Positions 27,942 to 35,388 of a stretch of 64,000 bases of DNA are shown here, piece after piece; the stretch's first letter is position 1, and the number at the start of each line of letters is the position of its first letter. Under the pieces are notes generated by a model. The model saw nothing but the letters and a program-made list of their open reading frames with translations. It made no database searches and was not told where the DNA came from. Position numbers and translations under genes: made by a program. Origin of the DNA: Bacteroidota bacterium (GTDB lineage: Bacteria > Bacteroidota > Bacteroidia > Chitinophagales > Chitinophagaceae); the NCBI GenBank assembly GCA_030706605.1, contig JAUZOE010000012.1, positions 36,549 through 100,548 on the forward strand, in the 5' to 3' direction.

Positions 27942-27973
27942 TTGGTGAAGGCATAAGGACTAGCGTAGCTTTG
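27942..27973 (+). promoter_or_regulatory. probable promoter of the 27993-35006 cluster
   Basis: TAGCTTTG at 27966-27973 matches TAnnTTTG exactly, and TTG at 27942-27944 is 21 bp upstream. The ATG of the first cluster gene follows at 27993. Confidence 0.5.
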
Positions 27974-27992
27974 TGTAACAAAAAAGGAAAAT

Positions 27993-28496
27993 ATGGCAGT
28001 AAAGAAATCAATAGCAATTGTTGTTGCAACAGAAAAAACCGGAGTTCAAATCTCCAAACAATTTGCAAAAAATGATTGTCACTTACTTTTAGTTTCCAAC
28101 AATGAAAAGGAGCTTGAACAATTATTAAATAGAATAAACAGCAATCAACCAAAAGCAGAGATAGATACAATTAGCTGTGTAAAAGATGGCTGCTGGGAAG
28201 CAGATATTATCATTCTTATTACAGCTACCAAAGATGAGAAAGAAATTGTTGATACAATAAAGGAAGTAGCTACTCAAAAAATAGTTGTTCAGATACTGAG
28301 CCAACCACACGATAGCATTTCCCTTCAGCAGTTGTTGCCCTATTCAAAAGTGGTTGTGATTGCCGATATTTCGCAATCGCCATCTATCATGATTACAGGT
28401 AATGATAACGAAGCCAATGAAGAAATTTCAATGATTTTTCAGGAGGCAGGATATCAATCCATTATTTGCAACAGCTTTTTAAAACAAAAACAGTAA
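27993..28496 (+). CDS. Rossmann-fold protein, F420-dependent NADP oxidoreductase-like
   Basis: A 167-aa protein with a Rossmann-like start (KSIAIVVATEKTGVQISKQF) and the strand-helix order of the NADP oxidoreductase, coenzyme F420-dependent family, including LLLVSNNEKELEQLL and ADIIILITATKDE. The glycine-rich loop is degenerate: no GxGxxG is seen. Cofactor binding is therefore uncertain. It is the first gene of the rightward cluster, 31 bp before the DoxX gene. Confidence 0.6.
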   Translation: MAVKKSIAIVVATEKTGVQISKQFAKNDCHLLLVSNNEKELEQLLNRINSNQPKAEIDTISCVKDGCWEADIIILITATKDEKEIVDTIKEVATQKIVVQILSQPHDSISLQQLLPYSKVVVIADISQSPSIMITGNDNEANEEISMIFQEAGYQSIICNSFLKQKQ

Positions 28497-28527
28497 TCAA
28501 CCAATTAATAAAATAATAAAAACAATT

Positions 28528-28974
28528 ATGAACAAAATCATTACAACAAATTCAAAAAACTGGCCCGCATTGATTGCGCGTGTAGCTTTGGGAATTACCA
28601 TATTTCCTCATGGCGCCCAAAAACTGCTGGGATGGTTTGGCGGCTATGGCTTTTCGGGAACTATGGGTTATTTAACTACCCAGGTTCATTTGCCATATGT
28701 AATAGCATTACTTGTAATACTCATCGAATTTTTCGGGTCACTATTCCTGATTTTTGGTTTTCTGACTCGTGTGGCGGCCGTCGGAATTATAGGTCAGTTC
28801 ATAGGTGTTGTACTCGTGGCACAAGGCGGAAATGGTTTCTTCATGAACTGGAACCAGGTGGCTGGAAAAAGCGAAGGATTGGAGTATTTTATTTTGCTTT
28901 TTGGATTAGCCATTATCTCTTTGATATTGGGCGGGGGCAAAGCAAGTATTGATGCTGCACTCGCAAAAAAATAA
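28528..28974 (+). CDS. DoxX family membrane protein (MhqP-like)
   Basis: A 148-aa protein with about four membrane helices and the DoxX motifs RVALGITIFPHGAQKLLGWFGGYG and LVILIEFFGSLFLIFGFLTR. DoxX relatives such as Bacillus MhqP belong to quinone and electrophile stress regulons and probably act as small quinone-interacting redox proteins. Here it precedes two ring-cleaving dioxygenases and other quinone-detoxification genes, which fits. Confidence 0.9.
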   Translation: MNKIITTNSKNWPALIARVALGITIFPHGAQKLLGWFGGYGFSGTMGYLTTQVHLPYVIALLVILIEFFGSLFLIFGFLTRVAAVGIIGQFIGVVLVAQGGNGFFMNWNQVAGKSEGLEYFILLFGLAIISLILGGGKASIDAALAKK

Positions 28975-29048
28975 ATTATTTAAAAAGAGTTCATTACAAA
29001 TGAACAGCGCACATAAACATAAATTTTAAAACTATAAAATCAAAAAAC

Positions 29049-29624
29049 ATGTCATTAACTAAATGGTCTTTAGACCCCGCTCACAGCGAAATTACTTTTA
29101 AAGTAAAACACCTTATGATTTCTACTGTAACAGGAAGTTTCAAAAAATTTAACCTTGAAGCAGCAACCCAGACGGATGATTTTAATACCGCCAAAAAAAT
29201 TGAATTCACAGCAGATATCAACTCAATTGATACCAATAATGAACAACGTGATGCGCATTTAAAATCCGCAGATTTCTTTAATGTAGAAAAATTTCCTGAA
29301 TTGAAATTTTCAGGCACAAAATATGAGGTAAATGGTGACGAAGGAAAACTTCAAGGTGACTTAACTATTGCTGGTATTACAAAACCCATAACGCTCAATG
29401 TAGAATTTGGGGGAATAGTAGTAGATCCTTACGGACAAATAAAGTCAGGTTTCACCGTTACCGGTAAAATAAGCCGGAAAGAATTTGGATTAACCTGGAG
29501 TGCAGTAACCGAAGCTGGAAATGTTGTCGCAGGTGATGAAATAAAAATAAACGCTGAAATACAATTAGTGAAAGTAGTGAAGGAAGTAGTAAAAGAAGAA
29601 GAAGAATTGGCAGAGCAGGCTTAA
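29049..29624 (+). CDS. YceI family protein
   Basis: A 191-aa lipocalin-like beta-barrel of the YceI family: WSLDPAHSEITFKVKHLMISTVTGSF at the N-terminus, RDAHLKSADFFNVEKFPEL, and GKISRKEFGLTWSAVTEAG. Family members bind polyisoprenoid or amphipathic ligands. No signal peptide is visible, so this one is cytosolic, as is common in Bacteroidota. An acidic tail (EEEELAEQA) closes it. A 16-bp stem-loop follows at 29633-29677. Confidence 0.92.
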   Translation: MSLTKWSLDPAHSEITFKVKHLMISTVTGSFKKFNLEAATQTDDFNTAKKIEFTADINSIDTNNEQRDAHLKSADFFNVEKFPELKFSGTKYEVNGDEGKLQGDLTIAGITKPITLNVEFGGIVVDPYGQIKSGFTVTGKISRKEFGLTWSAVTEAGNVVAGDEIKINAEIQLVKVVKEVVKEEEELAEQA

Positions 29625-29632
29625 TAAAATAC

Positions 29633-29677
29633 AATAATGTAAGGCCATAATTATTATATTCATGGTCTTGCATTATT
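29633..29677 (+). terminator. stem-loop between YceI and dioxygenase genes
   Basis: Bases 29633-29648 and 29662-29677 form a 16-bp RNA stem with two G-U pairs and a 13-base loop. It has no long T-run on the 3' side, so it may be a partial terminator or mRNA processing/stability element rather than a full stop for the operon. Confidence 0.45.
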
Positions 29678-29699
29678 ACTCATAAGAAATAATATAAAA

Positions 29700-30635
29700 A
29701 TGGCAAACAGAATTTTAGGATTACACCACATCACGGCGATAGCCGGAAATGCAAAAAGAAACTTTGAATTTTATACAAATGTTTTGGGTTTAAGGATGGT
29801 AAAAAAGACCGTTAACTTTGATGATCCCGGCACTTACCATTTTTATTTTGGAGATGAAACTGGCACGCCGGGTAGTATTCTCACATTCTTTCCCTGGGAA
29901 GGAATAGGACAAGGCCACACTGGTACAGGCATGGCCACCGGAATTGGCTACTCAGTACCAAAAGATAGTCTTGCATTCTGGTCAGACCGTTTTACAAAAT
30001 TCAATGTAAAGCAGGATGAAATAGCAGAAAGATTTGGAGAACAATTCCTGCACTTCAAGGATCCGGATGGTTTAGATATTGACCTGGTTGTGCCCACAAA
30101 TGAAGACAAAAGACAACCATGGAAAACCTATGAAGTAAAAGCATCTGTTGCAACTAAGGGATTTCATAATATCACATTAACATTGAAAAACGTAACGCCC
30201 ACCGCTACCATTTTAACTGATATTTTAGGATACCACTTATTGAAACAGGAAGGCAACCGATATCGTTTTGTGACTGATGCTATAGAGAATGCTTCTGTAG
30301 TTGATATCATAGAAGCGCCCGGTTTATCCCCGGGATACAATGCAGCAGGAACCAATCACCATGTGGCATTCAGGGTAAAGAATGATACCATATTGATGGA
30401 TTACCGTGAAAAAATTGTGAGCAAAGGATTGGGCATTACTCCTAAAATAGACCGTGACTATTTTTTCTCGTTATACTTCAGGGAACCCGGTGGAGTATTG
30501 TTTGAGCTGGCAACAGACAACCCCGGATTTGCCAAAGATGAACCGGTAAATGAATTAGGAACACATTTAAAATTGCCTAAGCAATATGAACCTTCAAGGG
30601 CTGAAATTGAAAAGGTATTGCCGCAACTGAACTAA
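29700..30635 (+). CDS. ring-cleaving dioxygenase, VOC superfamily (MhqO/MhqE-like)
   Basis: A 311-aa protein of two vicinal-oxygen-chelate modules. It begins LGLHHITAIAG with the first metal His, has the repeated FYTNVLGLRMVKKTVNFDDPGTYHFYFG, a second half starting KGFHNITL, and ends with FREPGGVLFELATDNPGF carrying the Glu ligand. It is related to the Bacillus MhqO/MhqE proteins induced by hydroquinones. A paralogue of similar length lies at 33428. Predicted role: extradiol-type cleavage or trapping of quinone-derived compounds. Confidence 0.92.
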   Translation: MANRILGLHHITAIAGNAKRNFEFYTNVLGLRMVKKTVNFDDPGTYHFYFGDETGTPGSILTFFPWEGIGQGHTGTGMATGIGYSVPKDSLAFWSDRFTKFNVKQDEIAERFGEQFLHFKDPDGLDIDLVVPTNEDKRQPWKTYEVKASVATKGFHNITLTLKNVTPTATILTDILGYHLLKQEGNRYRFVTDAIENASVVDIIEAPGLSPGYNAAGTNHHVAFRVKNDTILMDYREKIVSKGLGITPKIDRDYFFSLYFREPGGVLFELATDNPGFAKDEPVNELGTHLKLPKQYEPSRAEIEKVLPQLN

Positions 30636-30665
30636 ACAATTTAAAAAATAAGACAAAACCCTGAA

Positions 30666-30740
30666 ATGGAAACAGTCGATTTAATATTCATGGGGTTGAT
30701 TGTTTTTAACTTTATTAAAAAAAGTAAAAAAGGAGAGTAA
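30666..30740 (+). CDS. candidate 24-aa membrane peptide
   Basis: An ATG at 30666 opens a 24-residue frame: METVDLIFMGLIVFNF followed by the basic tail IKKSKKGE, a single hydrophobic segment with a positive end. It ends 2 bp before the start of the dioxygenase gene at 30743, and its last codons form the GGAGAG ribosome-binding site of that gene. It may be a translated leader that couples translation. No homologue is known to me. Confidence 0.35.
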   Translation: METVDLIFMGLIVFNFIKKSKKGE

Positions 30741-30742
30741 TC

Positions 30743-31576
30743 ATGGCAAACCTTTCAACATTCAATAAGTTTACTGATGGTTTAAAAGAACAAGAGCAAT
30801 TAATGCCCGTTTTGTTTATTGGACATGGTTCACCTATGAATGGAATTGAGGATAATGAATTCAGCCAACGCTGGACACAAATGGCAAAAGAAATTCCAAC
30901 GCCCGCAGCAGTATTGGTAATATCTGCTCATTGGTTCTCTAAAGGAACTCATATAACAGCAATGGATTTCCCCAAAACCATACATGATTTTGGAGGGTTT
31001 CCCCAGGCATTATTTGATGTACAATATCCTGTACCCGGCAATCCTGCATTAGCAATCGAAACTGCTTCACTCATCCATTCAGCCAATGTAACATTAGACC
31101 ATGATTGGGGTTTAGACCATGGCACCTGGACGATTGTAAGGCATATGTACCCTGAGGCAAAAATTCCTGTGTTACAATTAAGTATTGATTACACCAAAGC
31201 GCCGCAATATCATTTTGACCTCGCTAAAGAATTGTATACTTTAAGAAAAAAAGGGGTATTAATTATCGGAAGTGGGAATATGGTCCATAACCTGGGAATG
31301 GTTTTATGGGATAAAATAAATGAGCCGGGTTTTGGTTATGACTGGGCCTTAAAGATGAATCAAACTTTCAAGCAATTAATTACAAACGGGGATTATAAAC
31401 CCCTGATCAATTATGAAAGCCTGGGCACAGAAAGCAAGCTGGCCATTCCTACGCCGGAACATTATTTACCATTGCTATATTCTTTAGGTGTAAAAGGAAG
31501 TAATGACATCATTTCTTTTTTTAATGATAAAGCAATGGCTGGGTCACTTACCATGACATCTGTGAAGATTGGTTAA
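30743..31576 (+). CDS. 4,5-DOPA-extradiol dioxygenase (LigB/YgiD type)
   Basis: A 277-aa class III extradiol dioxygenase. Metal-ligand and catalytic motifs are LFIGHGSPMNGIED, VISAHWFSKG, HDWGLDHGTWTIVRHMYP and GSGNMVHNL. The family opens catechol rings such as DOPA at the 4,5 bond. A strong GGAG ribosome-binding site precedes the ATG. In this cluster it would add a second, unrelated ring-cleaving activity beside the VOC dioxygenases. Confidence 0.93.
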   Translation: MANLSTFNKFTDGLKEQEQLMPVLFIGHGSPMNGIEDNEFSQRWTQMAKEIPTPAAVLVISAHWFSKGTHITAMDFPKTIHDFGGFPQALFDVQYPVPGNPALAIETASLIHSANVTLDHDWGLDHGTWTIVRHMYPEAKIPVLQLSIDYTKAPQYHFDLAKELYTLRKKGVLIIGSGNMVHNLGMVLWDKINEPGFGYDWALKMNQTFKQLITNGDYKPLINYESLGTESKLAIPTPEHYLPLLYSLGVKGSNDIISFFNDKAMAGSLTMTSVKIG

Positions 31577-31622
31577 ACTAAAATGACTCATTTATAAAAA
31601 CGATTAAAATAATTAAATAAAA

Positions 31623-32195
31623 ATGTACAATCTCAAAATAATTTCTTCCACAGTGCGCCCCGGCCGAAAAGGCCCTGTTATTGCAGCATGGATTATGGAA
31701 CTGGCAAAACAAAACGGTAATTTTAATGTAGAATTATTAGACCTTGGTGAAATTAATTTACCAATGATGAATGAACCTAATCATCCTATATTAAAAAAGT
31801 ACCAGCATGAACATACGAAATGGTGGAGCGCTAAAATAGAGGAGGCTGATGTATTTATTTTTGTAACTGCAGAATATGATTATAATTACCCGGCCCCGTT
31901 AAGAAACGCCCTGGAATACCTGTCGCAGGAGTGGGGCTACAAAGCCGCCGGGATAGTAAGCTATGGTGGCGTATCTGCAGGCACAAGAGCGGCCAATGCA
32001 TTAAAAGCTGATTTGTCAACTTTAAGAATAGTGCCGATTCCTGAAGCAGTCAATTTCTCGTTTTTTCAAAAAAACATAAATGACCAAAATGAACTGGAAG
32101 TAAATGAAACTTCTGTCAAATCTGCACAAAACATTTTGAAACAATTACTACGCTGGACAAAGGGGCTGAAGACAATAAAAGAAGACAGGGACTAA
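31623..32195 (+). CDS. NADPH-dependent FMN reductase (NAD(P)H quinone/azo reductase type)
   Basis: A 190-aa flavodoxin-fold protein. The FMN phosphate loop is ISSTVRPGRKG, and the flavin-binding TAEYDYNYPAPLRNALEYLSQEWGYK and VSYGGVSAGTRAA are conserved in the family. It reduces FMN or quinones at the expense of NADPH. In the cluster it would carry out two-electron quinone reduction before ring opening by the dioxygenases. Confidence 0.92.
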   Translation: MYNLKIISSTVRPGRKGPVIAAWIMELAKQNGNFNVELLDLGEINLPMMNEPNHPILKKYQHEHTKWWSAKIEEADVFIFVTAEYDYNYPAPLRNALEYLSQEWGYKAAGIVSYGGVSAGTRAANALKADLSTLRIVPIPEAVNFSFFQKNINDQNELEVNETSVKSAQNILKQLLRWTKGLKTIKEDRD

Positions 32196-32229
32196 TCAAC
32201 AAATATATTATATTTTAAAAACAGGTATA

Positions 32230-33081
32230 ATGAGAACCATAAAAAAGATAGAACAGGCCATCAATACACCTGTTGCCGATTTAATCACTTACCGGGCGTT
32301 ACCTACTAACACAATAGAAAATATCGACCCGTTTATATTTTTAAATCATCACGGGTACCAGGTGTATCGTCCTAATAATAATGGACTTCCTTTTGGTCCG
32401 CATCCGCATCGTGGTTTTGAAACAGTAACTTTTATTCTCAAAGGCGATGTGGCGCATAAGGACAATAGTGGTGCTGAAAGTGTAATTGAAGCCGGTGGCA
32501 TACAATGGATGACGACGGGTAAAGGTTTAATACACTCGGAAGTATCTTCAGCAAATTTTATGAAAAATGGCGGGGAACTGGAACTTTTACAACTTTGGGT
32601 AAACCTGCCTGCTAAGTATAAAATGGTGGAACCAAAATATATGGGTTTACAAAAAGAAGCCATTCCCAAAATCGAATTGGATAAGCTAACGATTGATGCC
32701 ATTTCAGGAAGCTGGGAAGGCACCAAGGGAGCATTTTCTCCCCTGGTAGATATTCAACTCGCAACATTGCATTTTAAAAAAGATGGCACCTATAAAACTA
32801 CTATACCCACTGAAAGAAATATTTTCTTTTACGTGGTGAAAGGAAAAGTAAAAGTGAATGATGAAGAGGCTTCCATGCACCAGTTAGTAGAGTTCAATAA
32901 TGATGATGATGATGGTATTAAAATAGTAGCTTTAGAAGACAGTATTATTATATTGGGACATGCGGTGCCGTTTAATGAACCCATAATGGCATATGGCCCG
33001 TTTGTAATGAATACCGAAGAAGAAATAAAACAGGCATACGAAGATTATCGCAATGGCAATTTTGGAGTTTGGCATGAATAA
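32230..33081 (+). CDS. pirin family protein
   Basis: A 283-aa bicupin. The N-terminal cupin has the iron-ligand motif FGPHPHRGFETVTFIL, and IQWMTTGKGLIHSE adds the remaining His and Glu ligands; a second cupin and the C-terminal extension NTEEEIKQAYEDYRNG follow. Several bacterial pirins show quercetin 2,3-dioxygenase activity, which agrees with a cluster for aromatic or quinone compounds. It lies 34 bp after the FMN reductase gene. Confidence 0.93.
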   Translation: MRTIKKIEQAINTPVADLITYRALPTNTIENIDPFIFLNHHGYQVYRPNNNGLPFGPHPHRGFETVTFILKGDVAHKDNSGAESVIEAGGIQWMTTGKGLIHSEVSSANFMKNGGELELLQLWVNLPAKYKMVEPKYMGLQKEAIPKIELDKLTIDAISGSWEGTKGAFSPLVDIQLATLHFKKDGTYKTTIPTERNIFFYVVKGKVKVNDEEASMHQLVEFNNDDDDGIKIVALEDSIIILGHAVPFNEPIMAYGPFVMNTEEEIKQAYEDYRNGNFGVWHE

Positions 33082-33115
33082 GTTATTATTCAGGCAGATA
33101 ATTTTATAACAGAAG

Positions 33116-33415
33116 ATGGATATCATGAATGAAGTAAAACTAAGCTTATATGAAAATGGCAACGGGCATTTTTTTATTATGGACGGTGAAGAGCGAATAG
33201 CGGAAATGGAAATCAGCATAACAGGAAATGATTTAACAGTGTATCATACAGAGGTTTTGCCAAAAGGCGAAGGCAAAGGATTAGCCAAATTATTATTAGC
33301 CGCAATGGCAGAATATACACGAAAAAATAAATTTAAAGTAATTGCTCTTTGCCCGTTCGTATTGGCGCAGTTCAATCGCCATCCTGAAATATATACCGAT
33401 ATTTGGAAAAGATAA
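33116..33415 (+). CDS. small GNAT-family N-acetyltransferase
   Basis: A 99-aa protein of the short GNAT type (YidJ/Gtn-like, DUF4-type). The acetyl-CoA loop GEGKGLAKLLLAAMAEYTRKNK is the hallmark (listed here: GEGKGLAKLLL), and the closing CPFVLAQFNRHPEIYTDIW is typical. ATG codons at 33116 and 33125 are both possible. It is 12 bp before the second VOC dioxygenase gene and in the same operon. Confidence 0.85.
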   Translation: MDIMNEVKLSLYENGNGHFFIMDGEERIAEMEISITGNDLTVYHTEVLPKGEGKGLAKLLLAAMAEYTRKNKFKVIALCPFVLAQFNRHPEIYTDIWKR

Positions 33416-33427
33416 AACAGTACCATT

Positions 33428-34381
33428 TTGAACCAGTTAATTACAGGCATACACCATGTAACAGCAATCGCGGGTAGTGCACAAAAAAATATTGATTTCT
33501 ATTCGGGAATATTAGGATTACGATTAGTAAAAAAGACCGTCAACTTTGATGCGCCCGAAGTCTATCATTTTTATTACGGTGACGAATCAGGGAACCCGGG
33601 CAGCATACTTACTTTCTTCCCTTATGAAGGATTAGTAAATGGAAGACATGGCAAAGGCATGCTGAATACTACTACATTTTCAGTGAATCTTTCCTCAATG
33701 GATTATTGGTCAGAGCGATTTAAAAAATTGGGAATAGCATTTAAAAAACCTGTTGAACGGTTCGGGGAAGAAACGGTAATTTATTTTGAAGATACGGATG
33801 GCCTTGGCCTCGAATTCGTTTTTAATGACAGGGATCAAAGACCCGGATATTCTAACGGCATTATTCCTGTTGAGCACTCCATTAAAGGCTTTTACAATGT
33901 GGAAATTTGGGAAGAAGGTTATGAGCGCACAGCCGGTTTGCTCACAGAACAATTAGATCACCGGTTAATCGGGGAAAAAGGAAATCGTTTCCGGTTCGCG
34001 GCAACCAATACGCCGGGGAATTATGTAGATATTATTTGTTCGCCCGATAGTATGAAAGGGCTTGCCGGAAGTGGCACGGTTCATCATATTGCTTTTGCTA
34101 CACCCAACAGGGAAACACAATTAGAAATGCGGTTAAGGATTGTAAAAAGAATGTTGAATCCTACGCCGGTTTTAGACAGGAATTATTTTACGTCTATTTA
34201 TTTCCGTGAACCGGGTGGCGTTCTTTTTGAAGTAGCCACATCAGGCCCCGGGTTTGCCATAGATGAACCTAAGGAGCATTTAGGCGAGGCATTACAACTG
34301 CCGAAACAATTTGAATCACAAAGAACAGAATTAGAAAAAATTTTAACTCCAATCAATTTCAATCCAGGTGAGTACCAATAA
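33428..34381 (+). CDS. ring-cleaving dioxygenase, VOC superfamily (second copy)
   Basis: A 317-aa paralogue of the gene at 29700, with the same layout: GIHHVTAIAG, FYSGILGLRLVKKTVNFDAP, second half KGFYNVEIWEE, and FREPGGVLFEVATSGPGF. The start must be TTG at 33428 or an even rarer codon, because the previous gene's stop lies in frame 13 bp upstream with no ATG between; alignment with the paralogue (MANRILGLHHITAIAG) supports the TTG. It overlaps the next gene by 14 bp. Confidence 0.92.
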   Translation: MNQLITGIHHVTAIAGSAQKNIDFYSGILGLRLVKKTVNFDAPEVYHFYYGDESGNPGSILTFFPYEGLVNGRHGKGMLNTTTFSVNLSSMDYWSERFKKLGIAFKKPVERFGEETVIYFEDTDGLGLEFVFNDRDQRPGYSNGIIPVEHSIKGFYNVEIWEEGYERTAGLLTEQLDHRLIGEKGNRFRFAATNTPGNYVDIICSPDSMKGLAGSGTVHHIAFATPNRETQLEMRLRIVKRMLNPTPVLDRNYFTSIYFREPGGVLFEVATSGPGFAIDEPKEHLGEALQLPKQFESQRTELEKILTPINFNPGEYQ

Positions 34382-35006
34382 TATACATCCAAAAAATATC
34401 GTAACTGCCGGCAGCAATATAGCAGATGCCCGCAAAGTATTAATAATGCTTCATGGCCGCGGAGCCAATGCTGAAGATATTCTTTCACTGGCGCAGCACC
34501 TTGATGTAAAAGATTTTGCATTGATGGCGCCGCAGGCAAACAATAACACCTGGTATCCTTATTCCTTTATGGCACCTCCTTCGCAGAATGAACCCTGGTT
34601 GTCATCGGCATTGTCATTGCTGAAAGAAATGGTGAATGATATAATAGCAGCAGGTATCAGCAAAGAAAATATTTACTTCCTCGGTTTTTCACAGGGAGCT
34701 TGCTTAACGCTTGAATTCGCTGCACGAAATGCGGCAAAGTATGGAGGCATCATTGCTTTTACCGGCGGATTAATTGGCGACAGGATTTACCCCGAAAACT
34801 ATAAAGGAGATTTTGGAAGCACACCCGTTTTTATCGGCAGTAGCAATCCTGATCCGCATGTGCCTGTGGAAAGGGTGTATGCCACCACCAATATTTTAAA
34901 TGATATGAATGCAGTGGTTACCGAAAAGATTTATGAAAACATGGGACACACCATTAACCAGGATGAAATTGACTGGGCCAATAAGCTGGTGTTTACACCC
35001 CGGTAA
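34368..35006 (+). CDS. alpha/beta hydrolase, carboxylesterase type (MhqD-like)
   Basis: A 212-aa serine hydrolase of the phospholipase/carboxylesterase family. The oxyanion region is IMLHGRGANAED, the nucleophile elbow is GFSQGA, the acid lies in SNPDPHVP, and the His in MGHTIN. The start is a GTG at 34368, inside the end of the dioxygenase gene (14-bp overlap). Bacillus MhqD is the same kind of enzyme and is paired with the dioxygenase MhqE, as here. Confidence 0.9.
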   Translation: MSTNNIHPKNIVTAGSNIADARKVLIMLHGRGANAEDILSLAQHLDVKDFALMAPQANNNTWYPYSFMAPPSQNEPWLSSALSLLKEMVNDIIAAGISKENIYFLGFSQGACLTLEFAARNAAKYGGIIAFTGGLIGDRIYPENYKGDFGSTPVFIGSSNPDPHVPVERVYATTNILNDMNAVVTEKIYENMGHTINQDEIDWANKLVFTPR

Positions 35007-35054
35007 GCTGTTTAGGAAGCTACCCCATCATGAGGAGATAGCTTCATTCATGAA

Positions 35055-35085
35055 GATTGCTTCGTCGTGCCTCCTCGTAATGACG
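35055..35085 (+). repeat. REP-like palindromic element, copy 1
   Basis: A 31-bp sequence starting GATTGCTTCGTCGTGCC and ending TAATGACG. It is the reverse complement, at 30 of 31 positions, of the element at 35224-35254. The same theme (GATTGCTTCGTC / CGTCATTGCGAGG) is common in intergenic DNA of environmental bacteria. Confidence 0.7.
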
Positions 35086-35223
35086 TGCACTCAATGGGGT
35101 CTGGATTTTTATCTCCCTGCAATGATGAAAGTTTGAGGGTGTTGAAGTCTTTACCATTATGCAAAGACGAGTGCCTTAAGTGATTACAGAATCTCCGTCA
35201 TCGGAAGATAATATCCCTCCTTG

Positions 35224-35254
35224 CGTCATTGCGAGGAGGCACGACGAAGCAATC
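35224..35254 (-). repeat. REP-like palindromic element, copy 2 (inverted)
   Basis: CGTCATTGCGAGGAGG... ending GAAGCAATC, the inverted partner of copy 1 with one mismatch. The pair encloses 138 bp without a gene in the 382-bp gap between the hydrolase gene and the NADH dehydrogenase gene, which looks like a REP pair or small MITE. Confidence 0.7.
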
Positions 35255-35388
35255 TCTTGTGTAAGAAAAGTAATTTTATATAAATAATCAATATGAAATA
35301 CGGCGGGTGTGTGTATGTCATCACTAATGAATACAATACCGTTTTATACACAACATAAAATTATTTGTAGTAAATTTAAAAGAATGAT

